A stretch of 64,000 bases of DNA, taken from contig NZ_FXZD01000003.1 in the NCBI RefSeq assembly GCF_900169145.1, forward strand, positions 186,001 to 250,000, in the 5' to 3' direction. This DNA comes from Brevibacterium antiquum CNRZ 918 (GTDB taxonomy: Bacteria > Actinomycetota > Actinomycetes > Actinomycetales > Brevibacteriaceae). Shown piece after piece: positions 28,540 to 36,134 of this stretch; within the stretch, counting starts at the first letter, position 1; every line of letters begins with the position of its first letter. The notes beneath the pieces were generated by a model. It did not search any database. It had not been told where the DNA came from and saw only the letters and a list, made by a program, of their open reading frames with translations. The position numbers were made by a program, and so were the translations under genes.

Positions 28540-29216
28540 TGATCACCGCGATCGCCGTGCTGGTGGCTCTGAGCATCATCCTCAGCGCACCGCTTGACCC
28601 GGCATCGCGACTGCAGGACCTACTCCGCACACGCCCGGACAAAGACGACTCCCGTCGAGGTGGACGGCAGGCCAAGGAGGATCCCGAACAAGAGAAGCTG
28701 TGGGCCATCTCGGCGGTGGAGAACTGTGCGCATCTGCTCAAAGTGGGTATGACCCCGCAGGCAGTGATGGCGACCCTGAGCAGGCAGAACGCACAACTGG
28801 CACCGATCTCACGTGCGATCTCCCTGGGCGAAGAGCCCGGACGAGCCATTGCCACCAGGGGAGCAGCACTGCCGCAGGCAGCCGCCGAAGTCTTCGCCGG
28901 CATGTCTTCGGTGTGGACCGTGTCGGAACGATCCGGAGCACCCGCAGCCGACATGATCCTCCGTTATGCGAAGGCGCAGCGCAGCACCCTCGATGCTGAT
29001 CGGGAGAGACGCATAGCGATGGCCGGCCCCCGAGCGACAGTCAGAGTGCTCAGCTGGCTGCCGCTGATCGGTGTCGGTCTCGGCCTGCTCATCGGCGTCC
29101 ACCCCGTTGAGCTGCTCTTGGGGTTGCCGGGCCGATTGAGCATCGGCGGCGGTCTCGCCCTGTACTTCGTCGGGCGCTGGTGGATGAGGCGGATGATGGC
29201 TCGGGCGGAGCGCTGA
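28539..29216 (+). CDS. tadB: Tad inner-membrane platform protein TadB
   Basis: A 225-residue type II/IV secretion F-domain protein. An N-terminal membrane segment (ITAIAVLVALSIILSA) is followed by a cytoplasmic helical domain with VENCAHLLKVGMTPQAVM, and two further membrane segments lie near residues 167-205. TadB and TadC together form the platform below the pilus. Start and stop overlap or nearly touch both neighbours, so it belongs to the same operon. Confidence 0.85.
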   Translation: MITAIAVLVALSIILSAPLDPASRLQDLLRTRPDKDDSRRGGRQAKEDPEQEKLWAISAVENCAHLLKVGMTPQAVMATLSRQNAQLAPISRAISLGEEPGRAIATRGAALPQAAAEVFAGMSSVWTVSERSGAPAADMILRYAKAQRSTLDADRERRIAMAGPRATVRVLSWLPLIGVGLGLLIGVHPVELLLGLPGRLSIGGGLALYFVGRWWMRRMMARAER

Positions 29217-29221
29217 TCGAT

Positions 29222-29812
29222 ATGACCGCACTCCTGGTGGGAGTCCTCATCGCGGCTGGGGTCCTGTTGTGGTCGGGCAGATCCGACGGGCGCTTGAGAC
29301 GACTGTTGGGCGGGCACGGTCCACGACAGCGAGGTGGTGTTGAAGCGCCCCGAACGGATTCACAGCGGGATACCAGGGGCCGGCCTCGGGTGGTCGATGA
29401 CCTGCTCGCCTTCGACCTCGATCTCGTGGCCATCTGCCTCACCTCCGGGCTGCCGATCCCGGTCGCTCTGGCATTGACCGCCGACGCGACAGACGATCGG
29501 TCCGGGCTGGGACGAATCGCGCGATCCATGACGATCGGAGGCCAAGACCTGTCCGACGATGACCGGCTCGCCCCTGTCCTCGAAGTCTTCGAATTCTCCG
29601 AGCACACCGGCGTTGGACCCGCACCACTCATCGAGTCTGTCGCGAAGGAGTTGAGAGACTCGTCCCGCAGACGCAGACAGGAAGCGGCTGCAGCTCTGGG
29701 CGTCAAACTCGTCGTACCACTGGGAGTCTGCATCCTTCCAGCCTTTCTGCTGCTTTCGGTCGTTCCCGTGGTCATTTCTCTGCTGTCGGACCTGACGACT
29801 GTCTTCTTCTGA
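29222..29812 (+). CDS. tadC: Tad inner-membrane platform protein TadC
   Basis: A 196-residue second platform protein. An N-terminal membrane segment (TALLVGVLIAAGVLLWSG), a cytoplasmic part with LVAICLTSGLPIPVALAL and SVAKELRDSSRRRRQEAA, and a C-terminal membrane segment (VPLGVCILPAFLLLSVVPVVI) fit the family. The ATG at 29222 lies six bases after tadB; a GTG at 29180 would overlap tadB. The stop codon is the first triplet of a 23-bp tandem repeat. Confidence 0.82.
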   Translation: MTALLVGVLIAAGVLLWSGRSDGRLRRLLGGHGPRQRGGVEAPRTDSQRDTRGRPRVVDDLLAFDLDLVAICLTSGLPIPVALALTADATDDRSGLGRIARSMTIGGQDLSDDDRLAPVLEVFEFSEHTGVGPAPLIESVAKELRDSSRRRRQEAAAALGVKLVVPLGVCILPAFLLLSVVPVVISLLSDLTTVFF

Positions 29813-29878
29813 CAGGACCGTCCGACCTCGCGTGACAGGGCCGTCCGACCACACGTGACAGGTCCGTCCGATCTCGCG
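29810..29878 (+). repeat. Three 23-bp tandem repeats starting at the tadC stop codon
   Basis: Units at 29810-29832, 29833-29855 and 29856-29878 share TGACAGGNCCGTCCGA and end in CTCGCG or CACACG. The first TGA is the tadC stop. They are imperfect and adjacent, with no spacers. Confidence 0.9.
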
Positions 29879-29939
29879 CTCCGAGCGCGCACTCTGACTG
29901 GTACGAGCGATTGTCGACCGACCGTTCAGCTGACCTTGG

Positions 29940-29945
29940 TAAGGT
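29940..29945 (+). promoter_or_regulatory. Leaderless-type -10 box (TAAGGT)
   Basis: TAAGGT ends seven bases before the ATG at 29953. Confidence 0.45.
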
Positions 29946-29952
29946 CGGGGGC

Positions 29953-30555
29953 ATGGCACCGGTTACGCCCTTCAATCAACTGTCCAACGTCGAACAAGCC
30001 GAAGAATACGCTGACAACCTCTTCACCGGTCGTCACGTAAGGCTTCGTCCGCTGCAGCAGGAGGATCTTCCCTACCTCGAGCAGTGGTGGTTTGATCCCT
30101 CGATCGTGGTCTTGCAGAACCACACCGTCCTCCCTCGTCCCGAAGGCGGGGTGTCCGAACAGTTCGCGCTGTGGAGCGCGAACAAGGACACCGATGCGGT
30201 CGGTTTCAGCATTGAGCTGCTCGAGACCGAGGAATTCGTCGGCCACGTGACACTCTTCGGCCGGAATTCGATCAACCAGTCCGCCACACTGGCCATCGTC
30301 CTCGGACCGGAGTTCCACGGCCGCGGCTATGGCTCCGATGCTGTGCGACTGGGCATCAAATACGGCTTCCTGCAGCTGGGACTCAATCGTATCGAGCTGC
30401 AGACATGGGCGTTCAACACGCGCGGCATCGCCTCGTACACGAAGGCCGGATTCGTCGAAGAGGGGCGCCGTCGTGAGGCTGTCTTCTTCAACGGTCGCCG
30501 TCACGATGAAGTCATCATGGCGATCCTCAAAGAGGAGTGGGCAGGCAGGGGCTGA
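29953..30555 (+). CDS. GNAT-family N-acetyltransferase (RimJ/RimL type)
   Basis: A 200-residue acetyltransferase with the start of a GNAT fold at RHVRLRPLQQEDLPYLEQWW, the acetyl-CoA loop GPEFHGRGYGSDAV and the closing segment IELQTWAFNTRGIASYTKAG followed by FVEEGRRRE. The substrate is unknown; relatives acetylate ribosomal protein N-termini or small molecules. It splits the tad locus: tadC lies upstream and the prepilin gene downstream. It seems to have its own leaderless promoter, so it need not belong to the pilus operon. Confidence 0.9.
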   Translation: MAPVTPFNQLSNVEQAEEYADNLFTGRHVRLRPLQQEDLPYLEQWWFDPSIVVLQNHTVLPRPEGGVSEQFALWSANKDTDAVGFSIELLETEEFVGHVTLFGRNSINQSATLAIVLGPEFHGRGYGSDAVRLGIKYGFLQLGLNRIELQTWAFNTRGIASYTKAGFVEEGRRREAVFFNGRRHDEVIMAILKEEWAGRG

Positions 30556-30798
30556 CTCTCAATCCTGCTCACCCGCACCCTGCGGTATTCTGGCCCGCAC
30601 ACGCTCGTAGGCTCGTAGGCCGAGCTGACTTGAGTGCTTACGCCTGTGGAATTCACCTCGACTCGAGTGCATTTCGGTTGTTGACGGTGAACCTGTTTCC
30701 ACAGCCCGATTGTCGACTCTGGACGTGAGTCCACGTCTCATCCAAGACTGATACTCCCATCGCAGACCGCGAATGAGGGCTTCAACGAGGAGGAGACT

Positions 30799-31149
30799 AT
30801 GAGCATAGAAACAAAGTCGCACGACTGTGACGGGCCGCCCTACCCGCCTTGGGGTAAGGCGCGCGGCGTCGACACCAGCGATGTCGATTGGGCAGGAGCA
30901 GCCAAGTGCTCTGGCTCTGGTACCGATTCGGATGCTGCCGCGGATGCCTTCGACAGCGTGGAACCGTGGCGAGAGGACGGCACTCCAGAACCATGGGGCC
31001 CCGACGCAGGGGCGACGACCGCAGAATATGCGATCACGACCCTCGCGGCCTGCGGATTCGCGGCACTGCTGGTTGTCATTCTGAAATCGGAACCGATCAA
31101 AGAACTCGTCACCGGCGTGATCCAGACCGCGCTTGGACTCGGAGCCTGA
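30799..31149 (+). CDS. DUF4244 Flp-like prepilin with unusually long leader
   Basis: A 116-residue prepilin of the DUF4244 (Rv3656c-like) type, the probable pilus subunit. The processing motif is AGATTAEYAIT: cleavage after G71 would put glutamate 76 at position +5. The mature part is only 45 residues and contains one hydrophobic helix (TTLAACGFAALLVVIL). The 71-residue leader is acidic and includes two cysteines (C10, C37), far longer than a usual Flp leader. AGGAGGAG precedes the ATG. No prepilin peptidase gene is seen in the window. Confidence 0.82.
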   Translation: MSIETKSHDCDGPPYPPWGKARGVDTSDVDWAGAAKCSGSGTDSDAAADAFDSVEPWREDGTPEPWGPDAGATTAEYAITTLAACGFAALLVVILKSEPIKELVTGVIQTALGLGA

Positions 31150-31150
31150 C

Positions 31151-31576
31151 ATGGCGACCGGATGCTCCTGTGATCTACGACGAGAGAAGCAGCACCGTGA
31201 TGCGGGAACGGCCACCGCAGAATTCGCCGTTGTCATGCCCGCCATCGTGCTTCTCATCATCGTGCTCACAGGGGCAGCCGCCGTCGGCTTCTCCCAGCTG
31301 AGAGCCTTCGACGCAGCCAGATCCGCAGCCCGAGAGATCGCCCGCGGTGAACCGCAGGCAGCGGTCGTGTCCGAGGCGAAGAAGCACGCTGGAAAAGCGT
31401 CCGAGGTGCTGGTCCGCTCCGAAGGCGGATATTCGACGGTGACCATCACCATCGAACTCCCGGCGGCGATCGTCTTCCTCAGCGAAGTCGAAGCGGCGGC
31501 GACGGCGCGAACAGAGGGAAGTCGCTCCACCGCTGCCGAGGCCCAGGGCCAGCACACTTCAGGCGGACCGCCATGA
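31151..31576 (+). CDS. TadE-like pseudopilin
   Basis: A 141-residue TadE-family protein. The short leader ends in DAGTATAEFAVVMP with glutamate 24, then a hydrophobic helix (AIVLLIIVLTGAAAVGF) and a coiled C-terminal part (QLRAFDAARSAAREIARGEP). TadE pseudopilins are thought to help start pilus assembly. The start lies one base after the prepilin stop, and the end overlaps the next gene (ATGA). An alternative start at 31133 would overlap the prepilin gene. Confidence 0.83.
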   Translation: MATGCSCDLRREKQHRDAGTATAEFAVVMPAIVLLIIVLTGAAAVGFSQLRAFDAARSAAREIARGEPQAAVVSEAKKHAGKASEVLVRSEGGYSTVTITIELPAAIVFLSEVEAAATARTEGSRSTAAEAQGQHTSGGPP

Positions 31577-31890
31577 CGAACATCGTTGTCGGACTGTGCT
31601 CAATGGTCCTGGTCCTCGCCACCGCCATCGGCGGACTCAGCCAAGCATTCGCAGCCCACAGCACCGCGCAGAGTGCCGCCGACCTTGCGGCGCTCGCGGC
31701 AGCCGACGCAGTTCGCGGAATCGTCGCTGGCGAGCCCTGTGACATTGCGAAGGAGGTCGCGAAACGCAACGGCGCAGTCGTCAACGACTGCCGCGCCTCA
31801 TTGTCGGAGCAGAGCGCATATGTTCAGGTGGAGGTCGAAATCCCCGGTCCGCTGCCGAAGGTGAAGGAAAAAGCGGTGGCTGGGAAGTAG
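31573..31890 (+). CDS. Rv3654c-family TadE-like protein
   Basis: A 105-residue protein of the TadE/TadG-like family that accompanies the helicase in Actinobacteria. It has one N-terminal membrane helix (IVVGLCSMVLVLATAIGGL), then QSAADLAALAAADA, a conserved feature of TadG-like proteins, and two cysteines (C56, C73) that could pair outside the cell. It overlaps the TadE gene by ATGA and ends 28 bases before the convergent helicase gene. Confidence 0.82.
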   Translation: MTNIVVGLCSMVLVLATAIGGLSQAFAAHSTAQSAADLAALAAADAVRGIVAGEPCDIAKEVAKRNGAVVNDCRASLSEQSAYVQVEVEIPGPLPKVKEKAVAGK

Positions 31891-31918
31891 AACGAGTGGT
31901 CAAAAAAGACGGAGGTTG

Positions 31919-34195
31919 TCACCCCAGAGCGGCCCGCAGCAGTCGCAGAGCCGCATCCTTTTCCAACGGTTCATTGCCGTTTCCGCACTTCGGTGACTGC
32001 ACGCACGAAGGGCAGCCGTCGACGCATTCGCACGCAGCGATCGCATCACGTGTCGCCCTCAGCCAACCTTCGATGACCTCATAGCCGCGCTCCGCGAATC
32101 CAGCTCCACCGGCGAGACCGTCGTAGACGAAGACCGTGGCCATCCCGGTGTCAGCGTGGCCGGCGGTGGAGACACCGCCGATGTCCCACCGGTCGCAGCC
32201 GGCGAACAGCGGCAGGAGCCCGATTGACGCATGCTCGGCTGCGTGTACGGCACCGGGAAGATCGGCCTGAACTATCTCAGCTTCGTCCAACAGCGTCTGT
32301 GGAATCGTCCACCACACGGCCTTGGTCTCCAGGGTGCGTTCGGGCAGATCAAGCTCGTGTTCGGCGAGGATCGCCCCGCCGCGCTTCGCCCGCATCCGAT
32401 AAGCGATGACATGGTCCTTGACGTCGACGGTCCCGCTGTACACCGTCACCCCAGAAGGAAGGGCACGGTGCCGGTCGGTGTTGACGATGTCGATCTCGGT
32501 CTGGGACCGGGCCTGCGTCGTGTAGTCGACCTCGGCGCGCTCCACGAGTGCAACTCGATCCTCGAGATCAAGATCGAGGACAGTGAAATCGGCGCCCTGG
32601 TGCGTATAGACCGCGCCTGGGTGAGCACCGGTGAAGGCCCCGGACTCGTCAACGGTGCCCAGCAGTGCACCGGTGCTGGCCTCGACGAGACGGAACTGGC
32701 CGCCCCCGCTGCCGCGGATATCGGACATATCCGCTGCAGATTCGTCCTTCGCCCAGAACCACCCGGTGGGCCGTGCCCGCAGGAGCTTTCGTTCGACCAG
32801 GTCGGCGAGCACCTCACCGGCATTGTCGGGGAAGTGAACGAGATCCGCCTCCGTCAGGGGCACCTCGGCGGCCGCAGCACACAGGTGCCCGCCCAGAACG
32901 TGCGGATTGCCGGGATGGATGACTCCCGCATCGACGGGAGCATCGAAGATGACCTCGGGATGGTTCACGACATAAGTGTCCAGCGGGTCGTCACGGGCGA
33001 TGAATACGGCCATCCACCGCTGTCCCGCGCGTCCCGCACGACCAGCCTGCTGCCACAGTGACGCCAGGGTCCCGGGCCACCCGGAGATGATGACGAGGTC
33101 GAGGCCCGAGATGTCGATCCCAAGCTCAAGGGCATTCGTCGACGCCACAGCCAGAAGACGTCCCGATCGCAGCGCGGATTCGAGGAGTCTGCGCTCCTCT
33201 GCAAGATAGCCGCCGCGATAGGCCGCGACCTTGTCCTTCAACGAGTCATCGACTTGACCGACCTGGTCACGCACGGTCGAGGCCAGTGCTTCGGTGCCGC
33301 GGCGGGAGGCGATGAACGCAATCGAACGATAGCCTGCACACATCGCGTCGGTGAGGATATCTGCCGCTTCGACCAGACCACTGCGGCGCTCGCCGCCGGG
33401 GGAGACCGGTGGCTCCCAGAGAGCGAAGCTGCCTGAGGCACGTGGAGACGAATCCTGGTTCACCGCGTGCACGTCGCGTCCGGTGAGCTTGGAGAACGCC
33501 TCATCCGGGTTCGCCATCGTCGCAGACGCTCCGATGACCACCGGGTGAGCCCCATAGTGCGCGGCGATGCGCAGCAGACGGCGGAGGATTAGTGCGACGT
33601 GGGAGCCGAAGACGCCACGGTAGCGATGAGCTTCGTCGATGACGATGAAACGCAGCGATTTGAACAGCCGGGCGAACCGTTCGTGCTGTGGCAGGATCCC
33701 GCGGTGGAGCATGTCCGGGTTGGTGAACACGATGTTGGCGTGCCGTCTCGCCCAATCCTTCGACGCCTGAGACGTGTCCCCGTCGTAGGTGGCCGGTCGC
33801 ATGCCTTGGACGATGAGCTTCTCCAGGTTCGCCATCTGGTCCGCGGCCAAGGCCTTGGTCGGTGCGATGTAGATCGCCGAGGAGGTGCGCAGTTTCGTGC
33901 GGGTGCTCTGAATGGATTCGAGGACCGGAAGCCAGAACCCCAAGGATTTCCCCGAGGCAGTCGGCGTGGCGATGACGACGTCGGAACCGTCTCGCGCGGA
34001 CTGCGCAGCTTCGAGTTGGTGGTCCCAGAGTTGATCGACGCCGATGGCATGACAGGCGTGTTTGAGTTCTTCGTCGATCCACTCCGGCCAGTCCGACTCA
34101 TGTTCGAACCGCTGTGGAATATCGCGCACGTGGACGATCCGTTCATCCCTGGCACCGAACCCGGTGACGATGTCGAGAAGAGCAGAAGAGGCCAT
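31919..34195 (-). CDS. DEAD/DEAH-box helicase with C-terminal DUF1998 zinc-binding region
   Basis: A 758-residue superfamily 2 helicase. Motif I is ATPTASGKS, motif II is VIDEAHRYRG (near residue 190) and motif III is GASATMANP. The helicase C-domain includes STNALELGIDISGLD and QQAGRAGRAGQ. The last part carries a four-cysteine cluster (CECVDGCPSCVQSPKC, about 717-732) of the DUF1998 type. Its constant position beside tad genes in Actinobacteria is recognised, but a link in function is unproven. A CATAAT box seven bases before the ATG hints at a leaderless start. Confidence 0.9.
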   Translation of the reverse strand: MASSALLDIVTGFGARDERIVHVRDIPQRFEHESDWPEWIDEELKHACHAIGVDQLWDHQLEAAQSARDGSDVVIATPTASGKSLGFWLPVLESIQSTRTKLRTSSAIYIAPTKALAADQMANLEKLIVQGMRPATYDGDTSQASKDWARRHANIVFTNPDMLHRGILPQHERFARLFKSLRFIVIDEAHRYRGVFGSHVALILRRLLRIAAHYGAHPVVIGASATMANPDEAFSKLTGRDVHAVNQDSSPRASGSFALWEPPVSPGGERRSGLVEAADILTDAMCAGYRSIAFIASRRGTEALASTVRDQVGQVDDSLKDKVAAYRGGYLAEERRLLESALRSGRLLAVASTNALELGIDISGLDLVIISGWPGTLASLWQQAGRAGRAGQRWMAVFIARDDPLDTYVVNHPEVIFDAPVDAGVIHPGNPHVLGGHLCAAAAEVPLTEADLVHFPDNAGEVLADLVERKLLRARPTGWFWAKDESAADMSDIRGSGGGQFRLVEASTGALLGTVDESGAFTGAHPGAVYTHQGADFTVLDLDLEDRVALVERAEVDYTTQARSQTEIDIVNTDRHRALPSGVTVYSGTVDVKDHVIAYRMRAKRGGAILAEHELDLPERTLETKAVWWTIPQTLLDEAEIVQADLPGAVHAAEHASIGLLPLFAGCDRWDIGGVSTAGHADTGMATVFVYDGLAGGAGFAERGYEVIEGWLRATRDAIAACECVDGCPSCVQSPKCGNGNEPLEKDAALRLLRAALG

Positions 34196-34238
34196 GGCCC
34201 CAATTATGGCGCAGTCAGGGTCCTCGAGGTGCAGTCGT

Positions 34239-34244
34239 TAGGAT
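34239..34244 (+). promoter_or_regulatory. Leaderless-type -10 box (TAGGAT)
   Basis: TAGGAT ends six bases before the GTG at 34251. Confidence 0.45.
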
Positions 34245-34250
34245 TTGTGT

Positions 34251-35999
34251 GTGATTGAACAAGACATGACCCTCGTGGCAGACCAACTCTACCGGGCCGG
34301 GTACACCGAGCCGCGGCTCCGACAGTTCTGGGGTGGACCCATCGCCTCCGCGCTGGTGCGCAACAACGGCGCCCCTGCGATCCACTTCTGCCAGAAGGTG
34401 CTCGAAGCAGCTGAGGCACATGGGCAGGCACGGAATCGAGGGGAGGCCCCGAGTCCGTTCGACCAGCATCTAGCGGCACTGGCCATGCTCTTTCATTTCC
34501 ATCGTGAAGTCAGCACCGAAACGGCGCGTGCCGCCCTCGGCGAAGGCGCGTTCGGTGTCGCTGTCGACGCCGGACTGCTCGTGCCCAGCAGCAGTGACAA
34601 GATGAGCAACGGTGACGCGACAATCAATCGTGACCTGATGAGCAACGATGACGAGTCTTCGAACGCCGAGGTGGGAGATCCGGGATACGTGTGCGCTCCG
34701 TTTGCGATCACTCCCTATGACCTGCCGGTCGGCGTTCCACGCGGGTTCCGCCCCGGTGACGAAAACCTGTATCTTGTCAGCGACCATGGAACTCTCATCA
34801 ATCCCGATGTTCTCGACGGTGACTTCGTGCTCGGACTCGGCGGGGCGGGACGCACGCTCGTGTCACTGACGCCGCGTGACCACGTCACCATCTCCGCCGA
34901 CATCGGCACCGGGTGTGGGATCCAGGCTCTGCTCTTGGCCCGTCACAGCGACCGCGTCATCGCCACCGACATCTCCGAGCGTGCTCTGCACCTGACTAGA
35001 CTCAGCGCTGGACTCAACGGCGTCGACAACATCGAACTCCGGGCAGGATCAATGCTCGAACCACTGCGCGAACAGGTCGATCTGCTCGTGTCCAACCCGC
35101 CCTTCGTCATCACCCCGCGCACCACCGTGGCCAACTTCGAATACAGGGACGGCGGGATGACCGGCGACCGGCTGGTGCGGTCCCTGTTCACCGCGATACC
35201 CGACCATCTCCAACGGGGCGGGCGGTCCGTGTGCCTCGGGAACTGGGAGACCACCTCGGCGGTGGATGCAGGACCGGAGGCCTGGGTCACGGACCCGGAC
35301 ACCTCGGTGCTCGTCATCGAACGCGAGGCACTTGACCCCATCGCCTATGCAGAGACGTGGATCCGGGACGGAGGCATCCCTCGTGCCGGCCAGGATTGGA
35401 ACGCGGCAACCGCAGCCTGGATGGACGACTTCGACACGCGTGACGTGAGAGAGGTCGTCTTCGGATACGTCATCATGCACAAGCCAGAACACGCGTCGAC
35501 GGCCGACTATGCTGCCCCAGCGATTGCCGATCATGGGATTGCCACCGATGCGGGGCAACCGCCGTCGACGTTCAAGACCAAGGTCAGGACCACCTCGGCG
35601 ATTGCGAACAATCCGCATGGACTCGCACAGTTCGTCACGACCACGTTCGCGCTGAGGTCGTGGCTGGCAACTGCTGCAGCCGAGGAGATCGCGAACACCG
35701 TATTCACCCGCTCTCCGGACCTCGTCGAGCACCGCCACCATATGCCCGGAGAATCAGATCCGAGCTCGATCACGCTGGAACAGGGCATCGGCTTCGGACA
35801 GGTCTTCGACCTCGACACAGCCTTGGCCGGATTCGTCTCAGTCGCCGACGGCAGCCTGACTCTGCGGCAGACAGCGGTGGCTCTTGCGCAGCTGCTCGAT
35901 GTCAACCCGACCGCGCTCGAAGACCAGCTCATCGCTCAGGTGAGACAGCTCGTTGCTGCCGGTGCACTGCTGCCTGTGCACGATGGGAAGCAGGAATAA
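34251..35999 (+). CDS. Class I SAM-dependent methyltransferase (multi-domain)
   Basis: A 582-residue protein with a central methyltransferase-small/PrmC-like domain: SAM motif DIGTGCGIQ (from about 217), ATDISERALHLTRL and the substrate motif SNPPFVI (about 281-287), typical of enzymes methylating amide or ring nitrogens. About 200 residues precede and about 200 follow the domain. Between residues 118 and 148 there is a Ser/Asp/Asn-rich insertion. The GTG start is supported by TAGGAT six bases upstream; an ATG at 34266 is the alternative. It is divergent from the helicase across 55 bases. The substrate is unknown. Confidence 0.85.
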   Translation: MIEQDMTLVADQLYRAGYTEPRLRQFWGGPIASALVRNNGAPAIHFCQKVLEAAEAHGQARNRGEAPSPFDQHLAALAMLFHFHREVSTETARAALGEGAFGVAVDAGLLVPSSSDKMSNGDATINRDLMSNDDESSNAEVGDPGYVCAPFAITPYDLPVGVPRGFRPGDENLYLVSDHGTLINPDVLDGDFVLGLGGAGRTLVSLTPRDHVTISADIGTGCGIQALLLARHSDRVIATDISERALHLTRLSAGLNGVDNIELRAGSMLEPLREQVDLLVSNPPFVITPRTTVANFEYRDGGMTGDRLVRSLFTAIPDHLQRGGRSVCLGNWETTSAVDAGPEAWVTDPDTSVLVIEREALDPIAYAETWIRDGGIPRAGQDWNAATAAWMDDFDTRDVREVVFGYVIMHKPEHASTADYAAPAIADHGIATDAGQPPSTFKTKVRTTSAIANNPHGLAQFVTTTFALRSWLATAAAEEIANTVFTRSPDLVEHRHHMPGESDPSSITLEQGIGFGQVFDLDTALAGFVSVADGSLTLRQTAVALAQLLDVNPTALEDQLIAQVRQLVAAGALLPVHDGKQE

Positions 36000-36134
36000 C
36001 GGTAGTATCGAAAACCGTTGCCGTTGAGGTTCACTGCATCAACCCGATGCAGGTCGAGCACGATCATCAGTGTTACATTGGGCCGGATCGTCCGTTTATT
36101 CGATCAACCGGCGCCGTGAGAGGAATGTGAAAGC

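Noticed and set aside
29810..29878. Possible CRISPR array
   Set aside because: The three repeats are adjacent without spacers, are imperfect, and no cas gene is near. The same holds for 39135-39182.
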